NCBI RefSeq assembly: GCF_003945595.2
Contig: NW_024104442.1
Location: 62,001-126,000, forward strand
Source of the DNA: Pipra filicauda
Lineage: Eukaryota > Chordata > Aves > Passeriformes > Pipridae
Length of the DNA: 64,000 bases
Direction of reading: 5' to 3'
The first letter of the stretch is position 1. The number at the start of each line of letters is the position of its first letter. The translations under genes and the position numbers were made by a program. The notes under the pieces are model-generated. The model worked only from the letters and a program-made list of their open reading frames with translations. It did not search any database and was not told the origin of the DNA. Of the stretch, positions 47,401-62,400 are shown in pieces.

Positions 47401-50400
47401 TTCTTGCTCCCTGGCACTTTTTTACCTTTGCTTATGGAACCTCGACTATAACCTACCTCCTTCTGACAAAGTGACCTTCATAGCTCTGCAAAATCTGGCT
47501 GGGGAGGAGAGGGGGTGGCATCAGTAACTCAGCATTAGGAGTTAGACCATGATTTTGTCTAGTGGAAGGGGTCTCTGCCCATGGCAGGGGATTGGAATGA
47601 GATGATCTTTAAGGTCCCTTCCAACCCAAACCATTCCGTGACTATGATTCTCTGCTGAAAGTCTCACTTTAGGCTGTTTGCGCTCCTGTTTCTTCCCAGG
47701 AGAGTGTTCATTGAAGGTCTCAGCTCCTTTGTATGCAGTGCCTGCCTCCCCATCAGAGAGCCCACGCCTGGAGGTCACGGTATGTGGAATTCGGAACTGT
47801 TCCTTCCCTCCTTCAGCTCTCTGCTGCTTTTTAATGGGAGGGAGAGCATGACTCAGCCACCTGGCTCATCACGGATATGGTGCAGCCCTATATGTTACAG
47901 GCTTGGAGGCCTTTCCTGCTCCCATTGACGTCTGTCCCTAGTTGCCTGTGATAGGTGAAGTCATGCTGGGAAATGTTAATGTGTGCAGCTACTGATTTGC
48001 TCTGGAAAAAAAACAGAGATGGAAATCACAGTGGTGAAAAACTCAAAAAATACAACACCTGGGTCACCTCTCCAGCTTTATTAGTTTTCCTTTCTGTGGT
48101 TAAATTATCTGAGTCCATTATTGTATGAGCTCTGGCTGCCTTTTCTGAAGGGTCCTTATTCATTCAGCTGGTTGCAAAGTACCCAGTGACTAAAATGAAG
48201 GGAATGAAGTATGAGACTGGGAAAGTGTGTCCAATTTTGCTGCTGAGCCTGCCTGCAGTGAGCACCAGGAGTGAATTGGAAGGGTGGATATCACATTAGC
48301 ATCTCTGTGTTTAAGACGTTCACAGTGAGCAAGGTGGGGGGACACTCATTAGGGAGGCCAGGTAATAAATGCTGACCAGCTGGTTTTTCATTGCACACCA
48401 TCCATCCAGGGCTGGGACAGGTAATTAAAGGCTGCACACAGAGTGTGGAGATAGGACAGAGGCAAAGCACGGCCTTCTGAATCACCAGGGGAAAAGCATC
48501 ATTTTCCATCCTTGATGTTCCTTCTCTGTGGCTCCTTTTATGAGACCCTGCCTCATTCTCCATGGCTCATTTTATGAGACCCTCAGGGCACATGCCCTAC
48601 CTCAAACAGGCTGTGATTTAAACAAACAAATACCACAATTGAGCCAAATTGATCCTAAAATTCCTTTCCTGTCCTGGTCTGTTTTCTTTTACATCTGAGA
48701 TGAGGCATAAGATAACATTATACATTCTGGCCTTAGTTTTCTGCTTGCTTCTCCTTAAGACCAGGCAACTTATAATTGTCTAGTTACTGGCTCTACTTTA
48801 TCTTTGTCTCACAGGCTGGCCTTGAAGTGACAGTGTGCACCAAAGAGCCCCTGCTCTCTGCCACGGAGTTCTCAAGTGGGAGCCTCCTGAGTGTCACGCT
48901 GGAGGCAGCTTATTCTGTTCCTGAAGCATTTACCACTGATTCCCAGCAAAACTACATGGCTTGTTTGCAAGTACCAGCAGCTGGTGAGGTGAGAATGGTC
49001 CAGGCATGGTGACAGGGGATTTGGGTTGTTCTCCTCCACCACAGAACAAGTGTCCAGGCACGTGGGCTGTACAGTTCCTGTGCCTGTGCACCAGCAGCCT
49101 TTGTTGAGAGGCCTTAGGGTCTCTGTGGCATGACATGTTTCTTTAACAGAAAGCTCTGCTTGGAAAGACTGGGATTCAACCTGGCAGCTTTTTTTCCACA
49201 AGGCTCTTTATATTTATCCCATTCTTTGTATGTGTGTGGTGGAGTGTGTTTTCTGAGCCAGGCCCTGCACTGCTGCTTAGCTTTGTTATCCCAGCTCTGA
49301 GCAGCTGGCTCTTGCTCCTGCTTCTGTTGGAAATGCAAATCCTTTGTTTCTCATGTCTCTCTAGAAGGAACTCCCCTTGCTCTTCAGGAATGGCATTGTG
49401 AAGGCCAGTGGTGAAAAAGAACCATTACCCCGTCCCAAAAACTGGCCCCTTGGTAACATCCTGGCCCCTGGTGCCCTGAGCATACCCAACTCCTTCATTG
49501 TTGGAGGGCCCTATGAGGATGAGGATGGAGAGCTCACCAAAAGCGAGGTGAGGAAGGACTGGCAGGGTCACAGATGGAACTGAACCAGCAGGGACTGAGA
49601 AAGATTTGTTATGAGGAGGTGGTTGGTCAGTCCCCTGTGCAGTGTCCAGGCACGGAGATGGTTCCCCTGGGACAGCAGGCATGCAGATTCACTGCAGGAG
49701 AGATCCCGAGGGGCTGTGTGGCGGGTCTGGTCCCAAAAACCACCCACACTGAGCTGCTGGGCTGGGAGTTGTGTTATGTGCTGTGAGCCAGGCTCTTAAC
49801 ACTGATGGTGTCTGCAGGAAGGGCTGCTGGCTTCTCTGCTGGGCTGGCCTGGCTATGGGGACTTGGACACCTCTGACTCACATGCTCTCCCAGGGAACAT
49901 TTCTGGGGACGATGCAGGCTGTGGATTGCTGGCTCTGACTGGACTGTGGAGCCCTGGCTCTGACTGCATGCTGTTTCTCACAGGATATGGAATTCAGGAT
50001 CCAAGCAGAAAGCACAAAGAGAATCGTCTGGGACGTGGAAAGGCGCTGTTACCTGGATGCTGCTGCAGTAGCTGTGTAAGGGACCTGAGGAAACCACGCC
50101 AGAACATGCTCAGATGAGTGACCTGAGGCTGGGAGCAGCAACATGCAGGTGGTCTCAGACCTCCTGCAGGTCAAACTGTGGCTCTGCCTCACCTCCCGTG
50201 GCTCCTGTTGGCCTGAGCAAGGGAGCAGCTTTGAACTGCCTTGAACTGCTGTGCTGGGAGAAGGTGGAGAAGCTGGAGCTGCTGTCTCCAGGCCACAAAT
50301 GCTCATTCCTGTTGCCAGCAACTGGGGCTGGGGACTCTTTGAAAGAAGGGGCAACAGTTATGGTGAGCAGGCATGGAGTAGGGTAGGGTGGCCCACACAG

Positions 50401-53400
50401 CTCTCCTCGGAGCTGCTAATTAAATTTTACTGAATTTTCAATACATTAAAAACTTTCACTCCATGTGGGCACTCCTCATTTGCTTTTTTATTGGATAAGC
50501 ATTACCTTTAGCAGCTCCAATATGCTCAAGATCAGGCTAAGTGTTCCATTTCTCTTTGAATCCTTCTATTTTCTTGGCCTCAGCTGCATCATGGCTGTGA
50601 GTTTCACAGCAAAATTACTCCTTGTGTAGAAATATTCCCTTCTATTTCATTTGATTTTTAAAATTCTTTTCCCTACGTGTCTCTTGGTTTCAGAGTCACC
50701 ATCCACATTGCATGGGAGCTCAGGGTCTGCTTGCTCTGTGCAGTTCAGGATTTACACCAAAGTTAACCACGCTCCTTCTTGCTTGTTTTATTTCTGAAGT
50801 AACCAGGGGAGAGAGAAAACCGAGTGTGTCACTCTCTCACTTGTTTTATAGCTGGTTGTGCCATAAGTGAAAACAGCAGTGGGTGGAGGGGAAAAATGTC
50901 CCCAGCTGCCCCAAAGCACACATGTTCCTGTGGCCTGAGGGTGTTTGCTGTGGGCCTGGGTTGAAGCAAACTCAAGAGGGGCTGCTGGGGCAGAAGGGAG
51001 GGCGGTGAGGCTCTCCAGCTTGGTTTGTGCATGCCCTGATCCCTGCTCTGTGCCCAGGCTGCAGAAGCACATTGCGGAGTGTCGGTACTGGCCCGTGGAG
51101 CTCTGCAGGGTGTCCACGGCCCCAGCCAGCAAGGGCAAAGCTAGCAAAGTTGACAAGGTAACAGTGGGGAGGGGTATGCATTTTCCTTTTGATGCCTTTG
51201 TGATACCAAAACCAGCCTTGAACCGGCCAAAGCAAGTCAGAGAGCAGGAGGCTTTGTACAAAATCCCATTTATAGAGCTGTTAAATAGACAAAGGGTCAT
51301 GTTTTTTCCTTATAGCATACAGACCTCTCCCTGGTGGTCTGTGGCAGCTGGGTGGAAAGAGGTCAGGGGAAGGGTGCTTATTAGAATCACAGAATCCCAG
51401 AATGGTTTGGGTTGGAAGGAACCTCAAAGTTCATCTCATTCCAACACCCTGCCATGGGCAGGGACACCTTCCACTAGACCAGGCTGCTCAGAGGCTTGTC
51501 CAGCCTGGCCTTGAAGAGAATGAAGGTAATTCACTGAGCTTATCTTTGGCCAATGGTGCTTTGGAACATCTTGAAGAAGTTCATGCCTTCTTTCTTGGGC
51601 TGTAGGTAAGTTATGATTTTGGACCTAAACCAGGGTGATTTAACAGAGGAACAGCCCCTTAGCTAATGGTTCCATTCCTGGCAGCTGGTAGTGTGAGAGC
51701 TCCTAATCTGTTCCATGGTAAAGTCATATAAATTGGTGTAAATTCCTTTCAGCACTCACCAGGGCCAAGATTTTGCAGTCACCTGGTTTCTGTCCAGCCC
51801 AAGATGCACAGGGTAGGGTTTCTAATCACACAGCTGCTAACTTTGCAGCTCTATCTCAACAAGACCAGCCTGAAGAATAGCAGAGTGCAGGAGTTAGAGA
51901 GAAAAGCTGCCCCACAGGGTTTGGGATGAAATTAATATTCTCCATATGGAATGACTCCAGTGTATTCATCCAGGTTGTCTCGGCTGTGTGCCAGTGACAG
52001 AGAGCCTCTGGCTCATCAGGTGCTTCAGTTTGCTGTGTGGCCTCTTCTTAATGGGATCAGTGACCCTGTTTCCCTGAGGAGGATAACAGTCTGTTCAGTA
52101 TCTCAGTCCCTTCTCTGTGTTTCCAGGGAGATGAAACACAGATTTCCTTCCATGGTGTGGCATATGTCAACATGCTGCCTTTGCTGTGCCCTGGTGTGAA
52201 GGAGATCCGAGGAGCTTTCCGTGTCTTTGGCTACCAAGACAGTGAGGTGTTTGAGAAGGTGAGAGCAGCCAGGCAGCCAGAGCTCCAGCTCTGCTGCTGG
52301 GTTTGCACAGAGAGGTTGGGAGTGGACAGCGTGGGCAGGGGGTGTTTGGGAACAGGTATCATGGCCAGGGGACTGTTTGGGAGTAGGCAGCATGGGCAGG
52401 GGGGTGTTTAGGAGCAGACAGAGTGGGCAGAAGGTGTTTGGGAGCAGACAGAGTGGGCAGAAGGTGTTTGGGAGCAGACAGAGTGGGCAGAAGGTGTTTG
52501 GGAGCAGACAGAGTGGGCAGGGGGGTGTTTGGGAGGAGACAGAGTGGGCAGGAGGTGTTTGGGTGCAAGGAGCATGGGCAGTGGGGTACTTGAAACTGGA
52601 TCTGAACCTTCACTGCTCTTCTGGTGATGGAGAAAAATAGTGATAAAAGCTCTTAGGTGCGGATTTCTCCAAGGCAGGGAATTTCTGGGGGTGTGTGAGC
52701 AGGTCTGGGGGCTTAGAGAGGCTTTGAATCTCACTCCACTCCCCCCTCTGCCATCAGCTGAGAGCTGTAAGAATGCTCCTCTCTCCCCAGTCTGGGCAAA
52801 TGAACTGTGTTGCTGGGAAGAGCAAACAGTGGCTTTAAAAGGATTGCGTTACCCCAGGCAACCACCAAAAAAGCTGTCACTGGGGCTCTTTCAGCTCTGG
52901 CTCACCGAGGTTTATTTTTCTTTGCATTTCTCCCTCTCTGTTACTAAGAGTGACAGTTACATCTCCATTTTCCCACCCTCCTGGAACAGACCTGAGCTTG
53001 TTTCAGGAGGGCAGATGAGTTTTCCCACCCACGTTCCCTGTGGTCCAGGCGCAGGAGCCGGGTGAATTCCAGCCCTTCTGCTGTCTCCCTGCTCCCACTG
53101 GCTGCTGTAGAGCAGGGCTGGGCACACAGCTGTCTGCTGGGCTCTGCTTCCCCATAATGAATGACAGCATCTTGGCTGTGTGGTGTTGCTTGTCCTGTGG
53201 CATCTGTCACAAGTGAAGTCCTTCTCATTCCTTGGTGTTATGGATGCTTTTGGCTGCCTCGTGGTCTAGGCAGTCTCCATACAGCTGCTCCATCCCTTCC
53301 CCAGGATCCCCATAATTCTTGCAAGCCCAATTCCTCTAACCATGATGGGGGAACAGCCTGTCTAGGCAGTCAAACTCTGTGTAAACACAGCCTGACAAAC

Positions 53401-56400
53401 CTATTTCTTGCCATTCCCTGTTGTGTGTCAGGGAAGCTGCTCCACACTGGGTGAGCTGAGAGCTGAGAGTTACTGCCAGGCAGGTGGGGGCACCCAAAAG
53501 TTTGCAGAGCAGATGTGGTGAGGGCAGCCAGATTCCTCTAACAATCCACATCACCAGGCAAGTCCACAGCCATGAGTCAGGTCTAGGATCCAGCCAGGAG
53601 TTGTGTCAGGATCATAGAGCTGGGTTCCAGCATGTCTATCACATAGCTCAGGCAAGGATCAAGGGCCAGTTCTCAGTGAAAACACAAATCTTGAGAGAAG
53701 ATGGAAAGACCCTGCTGAGTCTCATCGTCCAACCTGAAGCTTCACAGCTACATGGGATCAGGGCTGGCCTGGAGCATTGGCAGCTGAACTTCTAGGGGAG
53801 GAGAATGAGGCTGCAAAGCTTCTTAATGCATTTAAGACCCCGATGATGTGTTTTGTGATGTGAGAGGTTAAGGCAAAGGGGTGAGGAGAAGTCTACTTTG
53901 TCCCTTGATTCTCTCTGTTCCCTCTTTTTTTCAGACCAAAAGTCAGCACAGTATTTTCTGGGAACTCAAGTCACATCTCAGTCTGATCAAGGAAGGGCTG
54001 GGGACCCCTCCCCTTCCCAGTAAGACTCAGAAGGAAGACAAAGATTCCAACAGAACGGTAAGGTCTTGGGAGGCACATTGCACTGTGATTGCTCTGCTCC
54101 CACGTCAGGGGTAGTTGGGGCATGCAGGAATCAGGGGTGGATGCAGGAACCAGGGATGGAACTGTGTTGCCTCAGCCAGCTAAGAGATACTGTCACAAAA
54201 TCACAGAATTTCCTCCACTGGAAGGGACCCACAAGGATCATCGAGTCCAACCCCTGCACAGGACACCCCAACAATCCCACTCTGTCCAATCTCTCCTTGA
54301 GCTCTGGCAGCCTTGGGGCTGTGACCACTGCCCTGGGGAGCCTGGTCAGTGCCCAACCAGCCTCTGGGGGAAGAACCTTCTCCTTATATCCAGCCTAACC
54401 CTGCCCTGACACAGCTCCAGCCATTCCCTTGGGTCCTGTCACTGGTCACAGAGAGCAGGGGTCAGTGCTGCCTTTCCCTCACGAGGAATCTGCAGACCCT
54501 GAGGAGGTCTCTCCTAACCTGAAATCTTAGCACTGAACAAAGGTACCATCTCACACACTGAACTTCCAAAGATATGAGATCTATGGAGACTGAAACAAGA
54601 GACATCTTTTTCTGAATCATTACAGAGCCCATCCAAAATCCAGTTGTCAGATGGCACTGGAGGACCTGAAAGTACCAGAATTTGCAGCGTTGATGGACAG
54701 GTAATTATGTTTCTCCAAAGAGAAGGAGATGCTAGAGCATCACTGTGCTGGTGTCTCACACCTTCCACACAATTAAATTCCTTAAGAGTGAGTTGGCCAA
54801 GGGATATTTCACATAGATGCTGTCCCAGAGTTCTTCCAGTGATGTCCAGCTGGAGATCAGACAAGCATTGGGCCAGAAGGTCTCTGTAAATTATCAGGCA
54901 TTTATTTAAAAGGGTTCCTTCATATTTTGGCTTCTTCCTCTGAATGCACATTCATTCTGCAGGCAGATTGATTGTCCGGGCTCTCTCCTTTTTCCTAACC
55001 TGTTTTCTTGAGCTGAGTTTTGCTGCTGTAACTCATTCTGAGGGCGAGCCATAAAACAAGCTGTATCTGTGCAGTCTGGAGATCTGTAGCTGTGTGCTCA
55101 GTATTTCATCGTGCCGGGAAGGCTCCAGACAGCACGACAGTGAGAACAGTGTTTATCTTCACAGCAATACAGTGAGGCAGGAACGTTCCTGGTGCTGGAG
55201 ATAAAGCTGGACAAGGCCTTGGTCCCCAAGCGGCTGCGGGAGGAGCTCACCCGCCGGTGCGTGAGGAGGGGCTGTGCTCTGGGGCTGAGGGCTCATTTCT
55301 GCAGGGTAGGAAGGGGGCTGTACAGAGAGCTCCCCCCTGGAATGCTCTGCAAGGACCAACCCAGGCCATGAGACAAAGCCCACGGGAATCAGGGGGAGGA
55401 TTTGGCCAAACTGCTTCACAAGTGGCATCTGGTGTGTTGGGAAAACACTTGTTCATCCCAGCTGGCATCTCCCTGCCGTTCCTCTCGAAACAAGAGACAG
55501 CAGAGCAGCACAACAGTGTCTGTGTTCCTGTCTGGGCTTTGTTTCCCACTAATCCCTGTGTGCTTGCCTTTTACCTGTGAGTCCTGGCCACCAGCATGGA
55601 CTGTCCAGGGTAGTACTGCTGTAACTTCACCAGAACATTCTGTCATTTTTACCTTTTCAGAAGTTTTCTCACAATGTTTACTTGATTTTTGGCTTTTATG
55701 TTAGTTTTCATGTTGTTCTGCTGCTCTTTCATCTCTGCTACTTTGAGTCTTCCACTGTCTGTTTGATTTGAGGCAGTTCCTCCCTGCTGTGTTATGGGCT
55801 AGGAAAGGACCAGCACATCTCATTTATTGAGTAAAAAAACAGAAAATGCAGCAAATGAATAAAGTATAACAAGTGCAGATCCGTGTCTCTCTCAAACAGA
55901 AGTATCAGCCATTCTTTGAAGGGAGAGTATGTGTGTTGTCCTCTGTGCTGCCTACTGTCTTCCAGGAGGAACAGGTTGAGGAAGGTGAATCCCCCTTAGA
56001 ACAGACCTTTCCTGGCCTTTTTTATACCATTTCTAGTGCAATGGATGTGAGTTCAGGGTAACTCCTCGTTCGCCTGCTGTGTGCAGCTGAATGAGGCATG
56101 TGGCACCTTGGCTCACTGGGTTATAAGGACTGAGAGTGTTCTCATATCCAGCAAGCAGGAAATGTTGATAAAATCTCAATGAATTAAGGCTGTTTTGGCA
56201 CCAAGGATTTTAATTCCACAATCTCACAATAGTTCAGGTTGGAAGGGACCATTGGAGGTCACCTAGTCTGACCTCCCTGCTCAAGCAGTGTCCCCCAGAG
56301 CAGGTTACTCAGGGTCATGTCCAGATGCCTTTTCGATATCTCCAGGGAGGGAGACTCCACAGATGCTCCTGTGCCTGTGCTCAGTCACCCTCACCTTGAT

Positions 56401-59400
56401 AAATCTCAGTAAAAATTATAGTAACCCTAATGAAAGGTGTAATGTAACTAATGTAACTCCAGTAGTGGCCCAGACAGGGTTGGTGTGGTGTCTGGGGGTA
56501 GGTGGTCTAAGGTTGGTGTCTGGTGTCAATCTGTGACCAGGGGATGAGGTGCCACAGCTGCACTGTGTGATGTTGGGAACTGATGGATCAGGTGACTTGG
56601 GCTGTACAGTGATCAAATTTTTCAGAGCTTTCTTCAGGGTAGTTCCTTCCTTACAGCTGTTCTGGCAGAGCAGGAGCTCTGAGTTACAGATCTGCTGCTC
56701 CAGCAGTGTTTTTGATTGCCAGTAATAAATGTTAACCCTGCTATGATGAGCTACAAGCATCAGTTGTAGGGATCTGGCCTTGACAGTTCACTGTTGGTCT
56801 GGCATCAGTTTTCCTCCCAGGTCTCTGTGAGGTGTCTCAGGACACGATGGCAGGTTGGAGCCCTCGCACTACACGCTGCCTGTGGCCACAACAGGCTGCC
56901 TTCCCTGGCAGTGGATCTGGCTGATCTCTTCTGTGCTCTCATTAACAGGGTCAAGGAGATGATTCCTTCTCGTCCTGCACTGCCTGCCCAGACTGAAGGA
57001 GCCAAGAAGGTACGTGCAAGAGTGTGTGACCTTGCCACCACTCTGCCACCCATCCTGCCCTCATTCCTTTCCCACAGGGGAGTCTTCATTCTCAACCCTG
57101 CAGCAACATGTAGATGAGGTTTGAAGAAGATGATAGTGCAAAGCCACGAAGATGGTGGAGGGTCTAGAGGGGAATAGAGCCATATAAGGAGTGGATGAGG
57201 TCACTTGCTGTGTTCAGCTGGAGATGTGGAGACTGAGGTCAGACCTCATCGGAGTCTGCAGCTTCCTCATGAGGGGCAGTGGGAGGGGCAGCTCCAATCT
57301 CTCTCCCTGTGACCAGGGACAGCACCCCAGGGAACATCTGGAGCTGTGCCAGGGCAGGGTCAGATTGGATCTCAGGAAAAGGTTCTTCCCCCAGAGGGTG
57401 GTTGGGCACTGACCAGGCTCCCCAGGGCAGTGGGCACAGCACCAAGGCTGCCAGAGCTCAAGGAGCGTTTGGACAATGCTCTCAGGGACATGGTGGGATT
57501 GTTGGGGTGTCTGTGCAGGATCAGGGGTTGGACTGGATGATCCTTGTGGGTCCCTTCCCACTCGGGATATTCTGTGATTCTACAATTCCATGAAAGACCC
57601 AGAAAAGGAAACTTCTGGCTGTGTTATCTCCATGTTAGTGTGCCTTGGGAAATCATTCCTGGGGTACATCACCCATGTTCACAGCACATACAAAGGGAAG
57701 AGATGGAGCAAAGGAGGGAAGGCAGCAGTGAGGGGATGTTTGGAAGGAAATGGGATGCTGGGGAAAGAGGCTACCAGAGCCTACTGTTTGCCCTGGGCAG
57801 TGCCAACAGTTTCTTGTCTCTGATTAGCCCATGTGCTTCATCAGACTCAGACAAACATGAATCAGCCCTGACCACTCTCAGGTCACCCAGAATTCTTTAG
57901 GACCAAGATTATGGAGATTACAGGCTCTGCTGAAGAAGGCTGGCTCCTGGCCTTAAAGGCTCCCAGTAAATGAGATATATTTTACTCACAGACAGTTATA
58001 TTGCTATAGAAGAGACAGCAATGACTGAAATACTGGGTCCTTATTAAAAAATCTTGCAGGAAGGAGCTCTTTTGTGTTTACCTGTAGATATTTTCTCAGC
58101 CCTCAGGCGTGGACAGGAAAGGATGTGTGACAGACTAATTGAGTCAGGTGGAGTTAATGGGAGGCGTGGGCTGTGCCAAATCAAATACATATCAAGGCTG
58201 ATTGCATAAGTGACTTGTGAAATGTAATTAATTAATTTCCTAGGTGGTGGAAGATTATCACAAACGTGTCACGAGCGTTGCCAATGCCATCCTGAGCGAA
58301 TACCACAAGCTCTTTGGGAAGCAGCTGCCTGACCAGGGAGCAACAGACCACCAAACCCTGGAGGAACAGAAGCGTCAGCTCAACTATGAGCTCAACACCT
58401 CTGGGAAATATTTTGCTTTTAAGGAACAGCTAAAGGTAAAGGCTCATTTGTGCTGTTCTGTCCCAGCAGTTTTTCAGTGAGGAACTGCTGCTCCATGGTG
58501 GTAACTCAGGATGATGTGGTGTTCCAGAATCCCCTCCTGCCACTCAGAGCTGTTACAACAGGCACTGGGGGGACAGGATTCACCTCTAATGGAGGAGGTA
58601 CCAAGCTGCTTTGGTCCCACACCTGGAGAACACTCCCTATGAATGGGAGCCCCATGCTCATAACCTGAGGAAGGCAAAGCTGATATCTCACACACCCCAC
58701 AGTCTGCCCTGGCAGGAAAAGGGAGTTCCCCTCTCTCAGCTGCTCAGCCCTGGCCATGCTCTGACCAGAGACCCCCTCTCTGTGCCAAGGGGATGAGGCT
58801 TCCACATGCTGTCCCTAAAGGGGCACCAGAGTGTCAGGGAGGTGGGGAAGGAATTCCCTCTGCTTGCTTTTTTTCACTTTTAACAGTGCTAGGCTGGATT
58901 TATTCCTCAGAACTAAGTTGGAGCTTCAGGCAAAATCAGTGTGTTCTGGCTCCTTCTGATAATGGAGCTGGTGGGGGGCACAGGGAGGACCTTCCTTGTC
59001 CAACAGTCCCATGTCTCCATAGTATCCTGTGGTGAAGATTGTGAGGGAGAAATACCTGAAGACCACAGCATTTGAGACCCAGGAGGAGCTCCAGGCATTC
59101 CTCAGTGAGCTCTACGTGTACCTCGTGGAACAGATGCACGTTGCCCTGAACCAGGTAAGGAGAAACCTGGGGCACTTGGGCCACGACTTCACTGTGAATC
59201 CAGGGCAGGTGAAGGACTGTTGCCTTCAAGACAGAAGCAGGCTCATGTTTCCATTTCTGCAGTTATCACATGAGCCCCAAGCCACAGTCAAGGCAGGGTC
59301 CAGTGCATCTGCATCCTGCTGCTACAAAATCCTGATGGTGGCATATGTGTGAGATGCCACTTGTAAAGCTGCTGTAGCTGGTGGCTGGGTTTGTGCCTCT

Positions 59401-62400
59401 TGCCACTCACCTGGGGAGAGCACAGACCTCCAGCATGAGCTGGGGTCACCAGTGAGTGGCACCACAGAAGCTTGACATCACTGTAAATAATCATAGAAAC
59501 ATGGCATAGTTTGGGTTGGAAAGGACTTTAAAGCTTGTTTTACCCCCTGCCATTGTCAGGGACACCTTCCACTAGACTGGGTTGTTCCAAACCCTGTCCA
59601 ACCTGGCCTTGGACACTTCCAGGGATGGGGCAGCCACAGCTTCTCTGGGCAACCAGTGCCAGGGCCTGACCATCCTCATGGGGAAGAATTTCTTCCCAAT
59701 ATCCCATCTAACCCTGCTCTTTGGCAGTGGGAAGCCATTCCCCCTTGTTGTGCCTGTCCATGCCCTTGTAAAAATGGATATTGCCCTGCTCCTGTGTGGC
59801 AGAGGGACAGGAATGTGTCCCACCACAAAGAGCAGCTGGGACAGCTTGCCTTTCCCTGGTGTCCAGCCCCAGCCATACTGGTCTGTACTGGGTGCAGTGC
59901 TGGACTGGGGTCACATGAACCATTCTCCCCCTCCCCAGTAACACTGTCTCACTCCCTACCAGCTCCTCTCTGAGGAAGGTGCTTCTCCCGCCCCTCCATC
60001 CCGCACCACCCAGGAGCAGCTCGGGCTCTTTGCTCGCGAAGCTGAAGCCAACAAGGACTACAAACTGGCCTCTCTGTACCACCAGCAGGTAAAGGAGCCT
60101 CTGTCCTTCCATGCCCATGTCCCCTGTGTCTGTGCTGGCAGCAGTGTGGGGCCACTGGTGACAGCTCAGCCAGCCTGGACTGTGGTGTAGGGAGGAAGGA
60201 GCTGAACGTGACCGGGATACTCAGACTGGAATGGGAAGGATTTTCCAGGGAAATGCTGCTCTCTGCAGGATGTGTGACTATCCCTGGCCAGGTCGCTAAG
60301 GACTCATATATATGAGTATTGTCCATTCTTGAAGCTTGACAGAGCTCAAGAAGCATTGGGACAATTTTCTCGGGCACAGAGTGTGACTCTTGGGGATGGT
60401 TCCTGTGCAGGGCCAGGAGTTGGACTCGATGATCCTCATGGGTCTCTTCCAACTTGGCATATTCTGTGATTCTGTGACTCCAGCCTCAAGGCCAGGGGAA
60501 ATGGGATGAGCTGGTCCAAGAGGCTTGCTGGGTCAGTACTGGGGACACTGAGCCCTTGGAGGGGGTCAGCTGGAGCTGGAGGGTATGTGTTAGGTGGAGG
60601 AAGCTTAGAGGAAGTGGGCTTCCAGCACGATCCCAATTAAGGGACACCCTCACATGTGATAGGCAAGGGCTTGATTCCTGCCAAACTGGGCTGGGGTGGT
60701 CAAGAAAGTCCTGATCTCTGTTGTCTAGAGGATAACTCAGGACCAGCACAACATCCAGGCCTGGCTGGACTATGGAGCCTTCTGCCTTCTGCACGAGGAC
60801 ACCACCAAAGCCCAGGAATGCTTCCAGCAGGCTCTTTCTGTGGATCTCCAGCACGTCCAAAGGTGCTGAGCGCTCCCAGTGGGTTGGTGGGAAGGTGGGG
60901 GGTGTCCCCCACACCACAACCTGGGGCCTGCAAGGCTGACTGGCCCCTCTTGCCCCAGTTTGCTGCTCTGTGGGATCGGGGCTGTCATGCTGCAGCACTA
61001 TGAGGATGCAGAGGTTTTCTTTGAGGATGCCTGCTGCTTGGAGCCATCCAGCATCATAGCCTGGACCCTCTCAGGTACAAAGCCAAGCCTACCTGGTCCT
61101 CCAGGTGTTCCTGTAGAGCCAAGCATTTGTCCTGCCCCCAGTCCTCTTCTCCTTGCTCCAATCTGAGAGCTAAGGCAAAGATTTTGCTAAGGGTCAGGTG
61201 TCTGCTTGTGCTGCTCTGTCTGTCTCCCACAGGTTTGTTTTATGAGCTGCAGAATAATAATGTTCAGGCAGAAAGGAACTTCCGTGAGGCCAAGAAGCTC
61301 CTGCAAGTACAGCTCAGTGAGGAGAGAAGAATTCCCGAGGCTGCTGAGGGAGGAGAAGGGAAAAAGGACATTTCTCCCAGCACAGACCCAGAGGAATTCT
61401 TGCCAGGTAATGCTGGGCAAACCCAGGAGGTGCCCTGGCACCAGCAAGGAGGGGCTTGGAGCTGTGTGGGACGTGGTAAATGGTGGAAGGAGGGGGATTT
61501 CTAAGAGGAGAAATACAAAGGGCGAAGGAAGAAGATGTGGACTGTGAGCTGGAGTAGAATTCCATGAAAGCTGTTGCTGTGAGTTCCCAACACAGCTTGG
61601 AAAGCTCTGCCTCACCAATTCAAGAGCAAACCAGCAGCTTCCTCTGGAGCCTTGCTGAGTCCAGCCTGAGCTGAGACTGTCCTGAGTCCCAAATGTTTGG
61701 CCAGGCTGCAGGAAATGCTGGCTGGCTTTTTTTTTAATGTTGTCACTACTCCATGCACAGTGCCTCAGGCCAGCAGGCTCATGTCATGTGTGGTTTTTGG
61801 TCCCTTCTGATTATGAGGGAAGGGATATTCATAGAATCATGGAATCACTAAGGTTGGAAAAGGCCTCCAAGATCATTAAGTCCACCTGTTAATGCAGCAC
61901 CACCATGTTCACCACTAAACCATGTTCCCAAGTGCCACATCCATATGGCTTTTGAACACTTCCAGGGATGGTGACTCCACCACTGCCCTGGGCAGGCCAG
62001 GGCCTGACCATTCTTTTAGTGAAGAAATTTTCCCTAATATCCAACATAAACCTCCCCTGGCACAATTGGAGGCCATTTCCTCTCCTCCTGCCTCATTTAT
62101 ACCTGTTTCTGGCTTCACATGGCAACCTTGTACTCAAAACCCCAGCCCCAGGTATTGCCTCCTGCGAAGAAATTTCTTCCCACCTTTGAAAATCTGATAG
62201 ATCTTTTATATTTTCTCTCTTCCCCGTTTCTTGTGGAATCATGCTCCCAACTGGGAAGGTTTATGGCAAACCCTTTACAAATAATGGTTGTTGGGGGTTT
62301 CATTCCAGAGGGGGTTCCAGATGGCTCAGCTGACAAACTTTCAGAGGTGGTGGAGCCTGCCCTGGCCTGTGTGACATCCAAGGAAGAGGCTACGGCACCA

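Noticed and set aside
52359..52734. [10 protein letters not shown] repeat protein on the minus strand
   Set aside because: A translation artefact of the 30-bp minisatellite inside a CFAP70 intron.
53484..53795. 103-codon forward frame in a CFAP70 intron
   Set aside because: Not conserved with CFAP70, not needed to join flanking exons in frame, and no family recognised.
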